From: Acheta domesticus
Lineage: Eukaryota; Arthropoda; Insecta; Orthoptera; Gryllidae
Assembly (NCBI GenBank): GCA_031308135.1
Contig: JAHLJT010000631.1
Span: 158,262,921 to 158,326,920 of the forward strand
DNA: 64,000 bases
Direction of reading: 5' to 3'
Of the stretch, positions 1 through 12,046 are shown in pieces; within the stretch, counting starts at the first letter, position 1, and each line of letters starts with the position of its first letter. A program made the position numbers and the translations under genes. The notes beneath the pieces were generated by a model. It had not been told where the DNA came from. It did not search any database and saw nothing but the letters and a program-made list of their open reading frames with translations.

Positions 1-720
1 CAACGGAAAGCGCTTTGGACGTAGCTGCGGACCGGCGCTAGGCGGCGGCCGAAGTGATTGCAGTGAAGGGGGTGGCAGAGCAGAGGGAACGGACGAAAAT
101 GCTCGTTGGGGATAGGCAAAGGGCCGTTGGGCATGGGCAAGAGGACAATAGCATTGTAAAATCGATGCTGGAAGCGATAGTTGTGGTATGACTTACATGA
201 GCTATTGACGGAGTCAGCAGAGGAGGCGAATGCATGACTTATCAAAACTATTGACGGTGAGCGCTTGATGTTAGTGTCGTCAATGTTGCTTAGGTGTGGA
301 ATGAATCCTGACACCGCTGTTCCTCTTATGCTGGAACGGGGTTGGTCTATTCGGGAATTTGCGATGCGCTTGTAAGAAAGAAAATGTGACTGCGTGGGAC
401 ACCTTTGGGATGTGCAGCGCGGAAGACATCTTAAGCATGGGAGAACACTGCAGAAATTCACAAAGTGACACCGTGAAATATTAAAAGAAAAAGTTCATGA
501 AAATAATCATGTAATTCAGATAATGATGACCAAAACATATCAGTACAAGTTTACTAGATTGATGTCCAATTCGCAATTGTAATGACTTGGAAGGGAATAT
601 AAATTGAAACCTAAAGGTATTTAGAACGACAAACGGCAGCGTGACTCTGAGGAAAGAAGTTACTGAGGATACATTTTTCAAGAACTGTCGGAAACCATTC
701 GTTTTCTCAGAATATTGGGA
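1..720. other. No gene seen
   Basis: Mixed-composition sequence. Short ORFs (under 130 codons) occur on the minus strand, but none resembles a known domain or has convincing exon structure. No repeat was recognised. Confidence 0.5.
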
Positions 721-1090
721 CGTAAATTCATATACATGAGAGATTCCACGGAGGTGACGACGCCATTGGAGGAGGTCGGGGTGTCGCTCAGGCGGCGTTG
801 GCGACTCGCGTCCGAATGCCTTTGCTGTCCTGGCGCATCTCCGGCTAACCGCCTCCCCTGTGGCTTCCATATCATGTGACTTTCTCTCTCTCCTCTCGGT
901 TTATTTGTTCGGATGATCGACGTCGGCTTAATCGACGTTCCATTAGGAACCATCACCGCGCCGCCCGTGCGTCGACGCCCGCCCTCATACTGCACACCCG
1001 CGCTCACCCCGGCGCGCGGCGGAACTACGGTCGATATTTCCGATAAACGGTGACGCAAGGTGCCAAGGAGAACTCGGCGGATTGGTGAAG
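720..1090. other. CpG-rich island, non-coding
   Basis: GC- and CpG-rich block inside AT-rich DNA. The overlapping minus-strand ORFs across it (about 147 and 129 codons) are in conflicting frames, have arginine- and proline-rich composition typical of chance ORFs in GC-rich DNA, and match nothing I recognise. It could be an unmethylated regulatory island; this rests on composition only. Confidence 0.45.
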
Positions 1091-2040
1091 CGTAAAAAGC
1101 ACTCAGCAGATGAAAATTCACGTTCAGGTTTTGTAATTTCTCCCCAGATAACAGAAAACATATTTTTATTGCTTTTTATTTTTGCTGTTTCCGGGAATTG
1201 AATTTTCCCTGAAACTGCTAAACTGTTTCTAACAAAATGTTTATTTTTTAATTGAGTGAGCAATGTAAAATGGAAAATAAAATCAGTTTCTAGGAATTGA
1301 AATTCCACGCATATAGTCCACAAAATCAGGTTCACACTGAAATAATTTTCTCTGAAAAGGACGCAGCATCCTCATCTTTCCTTTTTAAAATATTTCTAAA
1401 TCTGTTCTTAGGATCTTAGCATTCAATATGATGAACAAACCTTCAAGTGAAGAAAGTTGGAATGTATGAAATGAGGTTTTATTAGCCTTAATGATATTAA
1501 AATAAAGTGTCAGTACCTTTATTTCGAATTACACATTTGTAGAAAATTATAAGAAAATGTATTGAAGCCTTTATATGGCATCTTCGTTACTTCGTTTCTG
1601 ATCTCTAGTGAATTCTTCAAGGGGCGTTTAGCTTATGCCAACCTATTTGAAAGAATTTGTTTTGAAAACGTACCAATTTTAAGTAGAACCATTTGAAAAA
1701 TTCTGTTATACGTACTTATATTTTGGTATTGAGAGAAGTATGTTACTCTACTTAATAGCGCATTTGTTATGATTGGATATGACTAGTTAATGTCTTATAC
1801 AATAAACACAAAATATTAAGTTTTACAATTTAGTAAATACATCGGTATTTACATACTGACATTATGACATTATTTAGAATTTTCATTTTTCAGTTTGAGT
1901 TATAATGTTATCTTACATAACACAAAGTCATAATAATCACTCACAATGAAAAACAATAATTATTAGGGGGAATAGTTTATAAACTAATGCATATCCGATC
2001 TGGGTGCATCCAACGAAACAAACCATCTGAGAATCGTTCG
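1090..2040. other. AT-rich DNA, nothing recognised
   Basis: AT-rich sequence with no ORF of note, no clear repeat and no terminal inverted repeats found by eye. Confidence 0.5.
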
Positions 2041-2480
2041 CTAGTTGTTCCACAATATTGAGATAATTAGCCTAATCATCATGCGCGTTTTTCTCCTGCT
2101 CTCCATTGAACTCGACCGGCCGTGTTTCTTTTATGATCGCCTCTTGAAAAGGAACGCCAACAGTATAAATAACTCATTTATTTCCGCTGGCAAGAGCAGC
2201 TCCGAGTTATTAACGCTGGGAAATTGGCAGCAGCCTCTGCGGTGGTCGATCCTCGCTCTAATGATCCCCCTATTTTCACCGTCACCCCGCAGTCAGACTG
2301 CGCCTATTAGTGTAATTAGAAACAAATTCGTGAGTGGAAGGTCAGAGGTGAGAGAAAGGTGAGCGGTGGGCAAAGGGCGGAGCGGCGCGTCGCACGTCAC
2401 GGGCCGTTGGCCCTCGGAGCGGCCCTAGGGACGAGGCGTTGCCTTGGCTCTCACTCCTTCAAAGAAGGCTTCCCAATGTC
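2040..2480. promoter_or_regulatory. Candidate regulatory island with homeodomain-type motifs
   Basis: A GC-balanced to GC-rich block stands out from its AT-rich flanks. It carries TAATTA-type cores at 2064-2069 and 2313-2318, a TAATCA match near 2073, and a TATAAATA match near 2164. These are the core shapes bound by homeodomain proteins and TBP. Short ORFs across it look accidental. A role as enhancer or promoter is inference from motif clustering; such short motifs also occur by chance. Confidence 0.3.
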
Positions 2481-3955
2481 TTGGTCAAAATGGCGACTTT
2501 TGATGACTTTTCTACTAGGGTTGTTATACTACGTACTAACGGGTGTTTAAATTCGATATGTCTCGTGAAACAATTAAGAATTTCAGTGGAAGTATCTTGC
2601 AACATTCTATGAATCACTTAAATTACTAAATGCACCCCATAAAACAGTTGAGGAAGATTAAGAAACATATAGCTGTCTAAGGACCCTCTGAAAGCCGAAG
2701 AAGTGAATAGAACATAGTTTTTATTTACTTCTCTTGATTTGCAGTAAACCTTACAAGTATGATGCGTTTATTCAGCGAGAAAATAAAAATAAAATATAAA
2801 GAGTAAATTCCGACAAAAACGCCAAATAAGTAGAATGTAATAAGAAGAAAGGCAAAAGACAGTAACAAGTGTAAAAAAATAGGAAGGTATCCCTTCAGGA
2901 CAAAACTATTGGGAATGTGCTGCAAAACGAAACTTTTTCCCCCTCTTAATGTTATAATTCAACAAATAGTAATACTTTTAAAAACTGTACACGACATCAT
3001 TTAAAGTTCTAAAGCTGAGAGATAAATTGCATTGAGAAATAAATATCAGGTTTTAATGTTGGAGATGTAGGGCAGGTACGAAAAATAAATTTCAACTTTT
3101 GCACTTTTCAATATTTCCGAGGTTGTAGGAACTATACTATATTTTTAAATTTACTTTCTTCTATCCAAGCAAAACAATTTAAAGAAAAAATTGCCACCAT
3201 TTTACAGAAAATTTAGAAAAGGTCACAGGGTAAACTTTAATATGTAAGTATTTGTTTATAACCTGTAAATATCAAGTACCCATAAAAACAAAAATGTCCT
3301 ATTGATCCTTGGAATGGCACAAGTAGATCTTACTCCTAACGTATTTACCAATTTTCCCCTCAAAAGCTTCTAATCTGGCAGTTATGAGTGACATTTCCAT
3401 ACATTGAAGTATCCAAGTTTTCGGGCACAAAATTGCGTCCGTTCTAAAGCTGAGAGATAAATTGCATCCCCCCGTCGCCTACACTAAATTTAAGAACACA
3501 AGAATTTTAGAACCAAACATTTGAGATAGTATTGTTGAGATACGTAATTCTAATACTTTTCCTTCGTATACTATGGTACATGGAGGGAAAGTGAATATTC
3601 GTATAAAAAACTTAAACATTAAACATTTTAATTCTAGGAATATCCATTTAATTTTACCCTGATCAGCTTTGTGTATCGTTTGTCAATTTGTTTCTTTACT
3701 TCCATGTTTCTTGAAGAATTTTGAGCACTAATTTGAAATTATACACTTCTTTTAACCGCGAATTTTATTTCATTGGCAATATAGAAATAAAAGGAAGAAT
3801 ACTTCGTGATACTCAGTGGCTTTTATTGCAGTATATTATTATTTTACAATGTGTTGCACTGTATCCCGGAACAATTTCATGCGTGTGTAATATTTTGTGG
3901 CAGAAAAACCCTTGAGCAGACGTCTTAGATTGCGCGATGCAAATGCCTGCGAGTC
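2480..3955. other. AT-rich DNA with a spaced direct repeat
   Basis: AT-rich sequence without a recognisable gene. It holds one exact 27-bp direct repeat (3006-3032 and 3441-3467), listed separately. Small ORFs here are unsupported. Confidence 0.5.
3006..3467. repeat. 27-bp exact direct repeat, 435 bp apart
   Basis: The string beginning GTTCTAAAGCTGAGAG at 3006-3032 recurs without mismatch at 3441-3467. The ~408 bp between the copies is AT-rich and shows no terminal inverted repeats or ORF. It could be a duplicated insertion boundary, two fragments of one dispersed repeat, or a local duplication. Confidence 0.7.
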
Positions 3956-4860
3956 AGGCACATGTGAGCCGCGGTGAGCGGCGGGCGCCGGCTCGCCGCT
4001 GCGCTGCGGTGGCGTGAGGCGGAGTGGCGCTCCGTGCCTTGCGGGGCGGACCGCGATCTACGATCACCTCCAGTCGCCTGGAAAATTCCATCGCTACATT
4101 CCCAGACCGCGGCGGCGCAGCGGGGAGCGGCGGGGGGCCGCGAGGGGCGGCGGGGAGCGCGGGCCGTCGAATGGCCATATCGGCATTTGCACAGGAATGC
4201 GATCTGTTAATATTACACTGGCGCGTGTTCCCTGGCATGCCATTGTGCGGGCGGGCGCCAGCGCGCTCCGTCGGGAGCCATGGCTCGCCATCCGGCGCCG
4301 CCGGCCGCTGATCGGGGGCGGCCAAGGTGCGGGAGGCGGAGGCCACGCTGGAGGAGGGAGCGAAGGCGGGGAAGTCGGGAGCTGGAAGCGTAGACGAGGG
4401 AGGGGAAGGTACAGCGACGGTTTGGCGCATTTGAGCACGCAGAAATGGCGGAGGAGGCGGTGGAGGCGCAGATCAACTTGAAAGGGGAGATGAGGTAATG
4501 CGAGAGAAAGGGGAGAGCGGTGCAGGGAGGCTGTGGGGGCGGTGCTAGTTGAGACGGATGCGTGGAGAGATTCTCAGGCGTGGCTATGACGTAGGCGGAG
4601 GCGGAAGTGCGGGTGGAAGGAGGGATGAGCCGGCGATGTTAATGAAGGGTGCAGGGGCGCGTCGGAGGCTGCGATAGGGCCACTGAAGGGGGTGGCTGGA
4701 CCGGGGGAGACACCAGACGCTTCGAGAGCAGTTACGTAGGGCGTGGCGCCTCGGCGGACGTGGGGTGTGAAACGGGGGGATGGGGGGTAACAGAGGAGTG
4801 GAAGCTTCTGAGGATAGACAGTGCTATGTCCATAATGGATTTCCACTGAAGACGCAGTGC
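3955..4860. other. Large CpG-rich island
   Basis: About 0.9 kb of strongly GC- and CpG-rich DNA, with a purine-rich plus strand from about 4330 to 4700. ORFs occur in at least five frames on both strands over the same bases (up to 158 codons), which is expected where TA-containing stop codons are rare. None has a recognisable domain. Confidence 0.5.
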
Positions 4861-5880
4861 TCCCTCAATCCCAGGAAGTGGGTGCATAGGACGGCGATAG
4901 AAATAAAAAGAATGTGAAGGCGATTTTAAAAATGCTAAAGGAGGTATTAACGTATACGGAATTAAGGTTCAGGAAAGTGCAGAACAACTCAAGAGTATTT
5001 AAGCGAATGAGTGGAAAACAGAATAATACGGAGTTGGAATTGTGTAATGAATGAACAAAATAAGACGATTATATTAGTGAACAAATTACACTACAAGTAG
5101 AGTGAGTGGGCGACTACATAAGAGAAATTTATATTATTAAGAATTATTAGAACAAAATTTGGAAAATAAATATTGGAGGGAAACGCTGTGATATAATATT
5201 GAAAGGGAATCCATAGAGATATCCTCTTAAAGTAACAAAACTTACAATCAAGAATTTAATTCCAGGAGAGTATTTACAAAAGAGATGTAATGAAATTATT
5301 CTCTCTAGAGCCGTAAAAATAATGTTTCTGACCACTCAAGTACAATACGATTACATTAGTGAAATTAGAATACAATTGAATTAAAATTGTTCAGAGAGCA
5401 GCATGCTTCTGAGAAAAACACATTTCTCTAATTGGAGATACTTTGTATGTACTTTGCATATCCCTTTGCAATTTACGACAGTGATAAAATACGATGTTTT
5501 ATTTTAATTTTATGACGGTGAACCTAGTAGTTTGATTCTGCTACATACAATACAAAATTTTAAAAATTTGAATGAATATTTTAATATGATCCGTACTTTG
5601 AATTGGGGGTATAACTTTCTCACTGAAAGTCCTGTCGCGCAAGTCCTCCATCAAAATTGAATAGTAGTCTGCACCATTCATTAGAACAGTGAAAGTATTT
5701 TATGTGTTATACAGACAGTGAGTTATTGCATATTTTTCTCAGCACTGCGCTGTGGAAACTGCTGCGAATGAAGCGGGTGAATGCATCGTAAATAAAGTTC
5801 AATACGTCGATATCTCATCTCTACTACCGACCATCGATATACCTTGCAGTTACGAGTGAGATAGTTGACTCTGCAGCGAT
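4860..5880. other. AT-rich DNA, nothing recognised
   Basis: AT-rich, with scattered minus-strand ORFs under 80 codons. No repeat or gene was identified. Confidence 0.5.
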
Positions 5881-6235
5881 AATGCATAAAGGCAGAGCCC
5901 GCGCGCCTAGGGAAGGCGATGGCGATGACCGACCCAATGTACACAGTGGCGCTGCACACTGCGCCGGAGTATTACTGCTGCCAATTATTACTGCAGGAAT
6001 TGATTATCGAGCGCGGGGACACACTTGCAGCGACCCCGGACCGCACCGCGAATCCCGTGTTGGCTATTAATTATAGACATGATAATAACAACAATGGGGC
6101 CGATAATAAAATGGATCTTCGGGCTTCTCTGCGAAATGGCTACCGGTCTGGGGATGGGCTACGCTTGATAATGACAAAGGTGCACGCAAGGGTGAGGGAC
6201 ACGATGATGACGTCAGTTTGATCGGCATATGTGGT
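5880..6235. promoter_or_regulatory. Candidate regulatory island with CRE and SOX-like motifs
   Basis: A GC-rich block with a full CRE palindrome TGACGTCA at 6208-6215, an AACAATGG-type SOX core near 6092, and an AATTAT core near 6069. Two overlapping short plus-strand ORFs are in different frames and lack domain similarity. A regulatory role is inferred from motif content and contrast with the flanks. Confidence 0.3.
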
Positions 6236-6900
6236 GGGGAAGAGAGAAATGTAATTCGTGTTTGTGCGATTATGCGTGCGTACCAAGCGATACAGGGTAA
6301 TAAAAAAAGTATTCGTTTTAGAAATAGTAGAAGATAGTGACTCGGACAGGCCGTATAGCTTCGAGAATGAAGAAAAGAGGGGACTGTGAAATAGAAAGTT
6401 TATCTACGTCGCTGAACGGGAGGCGCCATGTCTTAGGCACAGATGGCAATGTTACGGCCGTGCGTATGCGCGTTTTAGAAACTCAGACCTTTCGATAAAT
6501 GCGTTGCAATTTAATTTTAGTATTTGTTGGTGTAGATAGTAGTTGTACATTCTAAGTAATACAGATAAAGCTGAACTAGAAACAAACGTGGAAATCAGTG
6601 TTCCTCGGGATAAGAACTGCAAAATATATATGATATTACCAAACCTCAAAACTGAAAATATTATAAGTCACACTTGTAGAGAGTGATTTTATTATGTTGA
6701 TACATACATGTTACTATCGTTCTTAATTATATGCACTGTCGTTAAATTATATTGTGATTTATTGAATAGTCCGCCGTTGGCTCTCTCCCTTGGTTTTCTA
6801 CAAGTTCCGGAATGACTTTGGCTTCTCATTGGTACAGCACATGGAGAAGAAGAATGATGTGCATTGAAATCGAGAAACTAGGAAACCAATAAGCAAGTGA
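6235..6900. other. AT-rich DNA, nothing recognised
   Basis: AT-rich spacer between two GC-rich islands; no gene or repeat seen. Confidence 0.5.
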
Positions 6901-7195
6901 AATATCTCTTTCGTTAAAAACTGAAAAATGGAAGGTGCCGAATGCTGGGTGAGCAACGAACGACGCAGCAACGAGCAGCTGAAGGCCGTGCCCTGGATGG
7001 ACGGGCGAGAGGGGGTCTATGTGGCTGATCGCTGGGGCAATTGTGGCGATCTCATTCGCACGCATGACGTCAGCTGCACATGTGATCTCCGCGGGACGGG
7101 AAATTACGTGTCAGATGCCGACGAACGCGTCCGCGTCACTTGATGTGTTGCTTGCTGGAATAGGTGCGCCGCATCCTAAGGGTGCGCCACTTTCG
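6900..7195. promoter_or_regulatory. Candidate regulatory island with overlapping CRE and E-boxes
   Basis: The 20-base string TGACGTCAGCTGCACATGTG at 7065-7084 packs a CRE (TGACGTCA), an E-box (CAGCTG, overlapping it by two bases) and a second E-box (CACATGTG). CRE sites bind CREB/ATF-type bZIP proteins and E-boxes bind bHLH dimers. The island overlaps two short plus-strand ORFs (71 and 94 codons) in different frames, neither with a known domain. A composite element is inference. Confidence 0.35.
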
Positions 7196-7900
7196 AAATC
7201 ATATCTGATGTTTTGGGGAGAAAATAATAAACGTCAGCTTTTTTCTGCCAGTGTTCACTATCAGAGATGTATGTTATTTAGATACTGTAGGATACTCACC
7301 TGAAAGTATTCCATGAATGATCAATATCATGCACAGGATTTATGTACACAGTTAATTAAAATTTATGTGAATAAATTCTATATTTTTATCAATTTAATAA
7401 CGGTGACTTACAAGCTCATTGATGGACATAATTATCATTGAAACATTATATTTGCTAAGATAATATCCACATTTAAAGTGAAAAGTTTTTTGGTGAATAT
7501 ATTTTTTTAAAGAACTTGAAAATAGTAGAAAGAGTATAACTTCATTGCAAAGTACTAGTAGGTAGAAGAATGTTTGATACCCCATTGTCTTTTCTAACGT
7601 GATGTAATTTCACGATGTTTACGATACTTTTTAGTGAAATGATCATATGAAACTGAAAATAAAGTTTCCATTAATACATGAAACTTATCAAATAGGGCAA
7701 ATGGACAAGCGTAAATAATAAATCTTCTACCGTGTCATGGTTACTTGGTAACAAATCGAGTTACTTTGAAATAGTGAATGATTTTAACAATATCAAAGAC
7801 CTAAAGAGTATTCAAATGAATCTCTAGACACAATAAAGTATTACGTAGCGAGGACTTGAGCATTATCGCACACCTCTCACCTACCTGTAATAATTGAGAG
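7195..7900. other. AT-rich DNA, nothing recognised
   Basis: AT-rich; a 63-codon minus-strand ORF is not credible as a gene. No repeat seen. Confidence 0.5.
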
Positions 7901-8810
7901 TGAGTACTAAAAGATCCTCGCCATCTTCAGCATCCAGCTTCTCTCCGTCGTTCTCACCTCCTCGAGCTACCTTCGCGACTTCACGAATCCTAATGAAAGT
8001 CATCCCGTCGGGCACTTGCCTTCCAGCAGAGCACTTCGTCCCCTCCCCTGCAGTTTCCCGGCGCTAATTGTACGACTCCGCACACGGCAACGTCTAATAA
8101 AAGGAAATCCGTCTACAGCCGAATGTGCTGTGAGCTGCCGAGATTGCCTCATGCACTCACCGCCCACGCCTTGCTCCCCCCCCCCGCGCCTCGCGCACTC
8201 TCTCTCGGGCTTCCTCTAGGTGTCGACGTTGAATCGCGGCCGTGCTTTGTGCCTAAACTCCAAAAGCGTCCGCAACGCGCCCCGTTTTGCGCATCCAAAT
8301 GGCGGGAACACTCCTAATGAAAAGGCTTAACGATTCCCTCTTCTCTTAGAAAAAGGGGCTGGCAGAGAGAGGAGAGGAGAGAAGGAGAGGAGAGGTGCGG
8401 CGTGGTCCTCGCCGACGCAGGCCTCCTTTGCTCCCGCGGGCCGCGCCGGGCCAGGCTTTTCCCCCAAGTTAAAGAGAGCTTGCTTATAATATCAATGGAC
8501 GGGCTAATGAACGAGCTGAATCCGGGCCGTTGGCTGCGCCCGCAAATAAGGGGGACTTCCCCAAAGGACGGCGCTTTAGCAAACAGCCGCGGGGCGCGCC
8601 TCGGTCTATACACTGGTCTAATGACAGCGGCATTCAGGTGCTAATTAAAGACAATATGAGCTAATCACAGAGTGACGGCTGTGCGCGCGATGGAACGCGC
8701 GTGCGCGGGGCGGCATAGCGATGCAGTGGAAGCCAAGTAATGGGGCCAGTGGGGATGCGGGCGAAAGCGCACGGGCGCGCACAGAAAGGGTTCAGCAGGT
8801 GTGTTGGTAT
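7900..8810. promoter_or_regulatory. CpG-rich island, candidate regulatory block
   Basis: GC-rich DNA with a GA-rich run at about 8350-8400 and homeodomain-type cores at its right edge (CTAATTAA near 8641 and GCTAATCA near 8659). ORFs lie in several frames on both strands, so no coding call is made. The right half (about 8460-8680) has the mixed, non-repetitive texture of a conserved non-coding element, but conservation could not be tested. Confidence 0.3.
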
Positions 8811-9390
8811 GAATGGACTTGAACTACGTTATGTGTAATGGCAAGATTGGCGTTGTGACGAGTCTACCGTTAACCTTGTTAGGCTTTCGGGGCTTGTTAA
8901 AACAGAGATAATACCACAATTGTGTAGGTTACTTGAAGGTGATGGGACAAAGCTATTAAAGAGTATTATTTTACAGTAAAACATAAGAAAAATTTTATAG
9001 GGCAACGCAACGCTTATAAAATTACTGATAAATAATTCTTCAGCGAATAATATATTATTATATAATTTATTTATATATATATTAACTGAAATATGACGAA
9101 AATGTCGAGTTAAATATATTATCAGCCGGACGTTTCAAAGACATTTTGACGTGAGGAAGTGATGTGAATGAAATTTGCGAGTAGAAGAGAAAGCAAAATT
9201 GGAATTCTCGATCAATGAGAGATAAATGGTTTTATGCTGTAACTTAAATAAAGTATGAGTCACAAAAAGGAGACAGAGTGGCGAATAATTGCTAGTTATA
9301 ATTAATGCAAGTAAGCGACAAGAAGCAGGGCGAAGAGTGAGGAGAAAAGAGCAGGGAGCAGTGTTCTGAAAGTGGCTCCAGCGAGAGTGA
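8810..9390. other. AT-rich DNA, nothing recognised
   Basis: AT-rich spacer leading into the next GC-rich island; a short TA-rich stretch lies near 9050-9085. No gene seen. Confidence 0.5.
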
Positions 9391-9830
9391 AGGAGAGGGG
9401 GGAGGGGAAGGAGTGCGGGATCGCGCAGCGGACGGGGTCTCGAAGCGTCCTGGACGACGGAGACTCTGGCGGGGCGGCCGCGTTGGGAAGGGGCGGGGAG
9501 GGGACGAGCGCTTAGGCGGAGTCGGCGCGCAGAGAATGTGGGCGGGGCGGGAGCGTCATCGGCGGCGGCGGCGGCGGCGGTGACTGCGGCGGCTGACAGC
9601 GCGAATGCCGACACAGCAATGCACTCGGCGCCTGCGGCCGACTGGTGGCGTTGGCGTTGTCGCGCGTCGCATTGACATATGGCGGCGGCCGCCCGCCCGC
9701 TCCCTCGCCCGCGCACCCGTTTGCCCCCGCCCCATCGCCCTTCGGCACCGCACGTCTCTTCGCCGCCCTCTGGCTCCGGGACCTCTTCACCGACACCCTA
9801 ACAGTTGCCTCATCGCCTCATCCCCCGCCG
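9390..9830. other. CpG-rich island with a short CGG run
   Basis: Strongly GC-rich block with a CGG-type triplet run at about 9558-9581. It passes directly into the 8-bp minisatellite to its right. The minus-strand 193-codon ORF and the plus-strand 162- and 294-codon ORFs overlap each other and are low in complexity; none is called. Confidence 0.5.
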
Positions 9831-11280
9831 CGTCGTCCCATAGCTCCGATGCTCCAACTACACGTCAACCCGATCCCCCTGTTCTTCCGTCGCGCCGTCC
9901 CCCGTCACGTCGAAGCCCTCACCCCGTCTCTACGTCACCTCATCGTCCTGTCACCCCTCGTTCCGTCCCGTCACCCCATCGCACCGTCACTTCGTTGCCG
10001 TGTCACCCCGTCGCTCCGTCACCTCATTATTACGTCACCCCCCTGTCCGCGTGGCCCGGTCTCCCGTCGCTCCGTTGCGCCGTCACCTCGTAGCTCCGTT
10101 GCGCCGTTGCTCCGTTCACCGTCACGCCGTCGCCCCCTGGGCTCGTTCCGCCGCCTCCTGTTGTGCCATCGCTTGTTGCCCCGTCGTCTCAACCCGTTGA
10201 CCTGTCACACCATTGCCCCGTCGCCCCCTCGCTCCGTCGCCCTGGCAGCTCGTTGCGCCGTCTCCAGTCGCGCCGTTGTCCCGTCGTTCCGCTGCACCGT
10301 CGCCCCGACGTGTCGTCTCCCCTTGCCCCATCGCCCCGTCGTCCCCACAACGTCGCGTCGACTCGCCCCCACGTCTCCTATCTCTCCGTCGCCCCGTTCT
10401 CCCGTCGCCCCTTTGTGTCGTTGCTCCGCGTTCCCGTCGGCCCGGGCTCGTGTATCGTCCCTTCACCCGTCCGCGCATCGCCCCGTCTCGCTCAGTCCTC
10501 TCCGATGCGCCGTCGGTCGGTCCCCATGACGCCCGTCTCCAAGTTGCCTTCTCTATTCATAGTCCCATTCTCCCGTTGTGTCGTCGCCGTCGCCTCACCT
10601 CATTCCACCGCACTCCTCCACTCCATCGCGCAGTTGCGACATAAATCTGTACGCCATTACACCGTTGCACCATACTAGCGTCACCCGTCGTCCCAGTGCA
10701 TCGTCCTCCCGTAGACCAGTTGCGTCTTCATGCCTTCGCTCCATTCTCCCGTCGTCCCATTGCCTCGTTGCGCGGTCTTTCCGTCACTCCGTTGTGGCAT
10801 CGGTCCGTTGCGCCGTCGCCACGTTCTTTCGTCACCCCCTCTCCCCGGCTCCCGTCGCCTCACCCCATCGCCGCATGCTCCTGTCGCCCCCATACTGCCG
10901 TCACACACTCCGTGGCGTCGTCACGCCGTCGCCATGTACTCTCGCTCGTCGTTTCGTTGCGTCGTTACTCTTTCGACCTGTACCCCGTCCCTTCGTCGCC
11001 CCGTTGGGCCTTTGCTCAGATGCGCCGTCATATCGTCGCTCCGTCTTCCTGTAGGCCCGCACCCCCGTTTCCTCGTTACGCCGTCCCCCTTTGCCCTTTT
11101 GTGCCATCGCTCCGTTGTGTCGTCGCTATATCGCCACGTACTCCCGTCCTCTCGTCGCCTCCTCTTTTTCGCATCGTTTTGTCGCGTCATCGCAGCTTCG
11201 CCTTACCGTCGCCTCGTTACTTCGTCCATTCGCAGCGCTATCGCTCGTCCTCTTCTTCCTCGTTCACTATCCTCACCCGC
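9830..11280. repeat. Degenerate 8-bp minisatellite, consensus near GTCGCYCC
   Basis: About 1.45 kb of plus strand breaks into 8-base units such as GTCGCTCC, GTTGCGCC, GTCACCTC, GTAGCTCC and GTCACCCC. Occasional 7- or 9-base units shift the phase. The plus strand is therefore rich in C, T and G and poor in A. Because eight is not a multiple of three, all frames are sampled and stop codons are rare, which yields ORFs of up to 294 codons on the plus strand and 118 on the minus strand. These encode arginine-, proline-, serine- and valine-rich strings with no domain. The array decays into ordinary AT-rich DNA after about 11280. Confidence 0.85.
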
Positions 11281-11875
11281 CCATCCGCGCTACAACCGTC
11301 GGTTTCTGTGCCGCTGGATCCACGAGGGAAGCACAGGCGGAGTATCTTCGCTATTGAGTTTCAGAGGCCATCGAGAGCTGAATTCGGAACGATTCATCGA
11401 GAGTACCCCATTCAGCCTATTTCTATTCATGGCTTTCATTGCTCCATTTACTCCAAAATTTTAATTCCATTGTGAAAGATCAAAAGAGGTGGAATTTTCT
11501 CATACCTCCTACTTCAAGTGAATGAAAAAGGAAACTTTATGAGTTATATTCGTGGATTTATTTGATATTAAACACATGTTATAAACTGCAAAACTATGAC
11601 GTGTAATGTTTTGTTTCAAATGGATTAACGAACTTCCTTTTATGATCTTTTTGTCGCCTGTATTTCAATAAATTATTGATATACTTCCAGGTGAATTACT
11701 ATATATCATTTTTACTCGACTTTTATTAGTTTATTTGTAAATAATGAAGTAGAAACACAATGTAATATTCGAAAACAGTGTAGTTCATCACTAGTTACGC
11801 ATTTCAAATTTTTATTTGGTCTTTTCCGTTGTAATGCTTAGTAGAATACAACCTAAGATGATTTCTGAAATTAAA
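11280..11875. other. AT-rich DNA, nothing recognised
   Basis: AT-rich spacer between the minisatellite and the inverted-repeat element. No gene seen. Confidence 0.5.
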
Positions 11876-12003
11876 AATTATGCTATATTTTATCACACTT
11901 GTCGTCAATCAGCTATTATTCAGGACGTGTTTTGGACATATTTTCGACGAGCACATTAAAAAAACTATTGCATTTATTATACCATTATTTTAGTTTGTAC
12001 AAC

Positions 12004-12046
12004 GCAATGTTTTGAGGCTCGCATTTGCCTCATCATCAGGCTAAGG
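12004..12046 (-). ncRNA. Hammerhead-ribozyme-like structure (left arm)
   Basis: Read on the minus strand, the left arm gives an intact CTGATGA, the same GAGGC/GCCTC hairpin, then AAAAC where the right arm has GAAAC. Each arm therefore carries a different single change in the presumed catalytic core. The ancestral module would have had both CTGATGA and GAAAC. Confidence 0.35.

Noticed and set aside
3954..4846. Set of 78-158 codon ORFs
   Set aside because: They occur on both strands in mutually exclusive frames inside a CpG island with no domain similarity.
6928..7303. 71- and 94-codon plus-strand ORFs, at first glance protein-like
   Set aside because: Different frames over the same bases, no splice structure or domain; the sequence is better explained as a motif-rich non-coding island.
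9605..11475. Long ORFs (up to 294 codons plus strand, 193 minus strand)
   Set aside because: They overlap in many frames over an 8-bp minisatellite and a CpG island; composition is low-complexity and no domain is seen.
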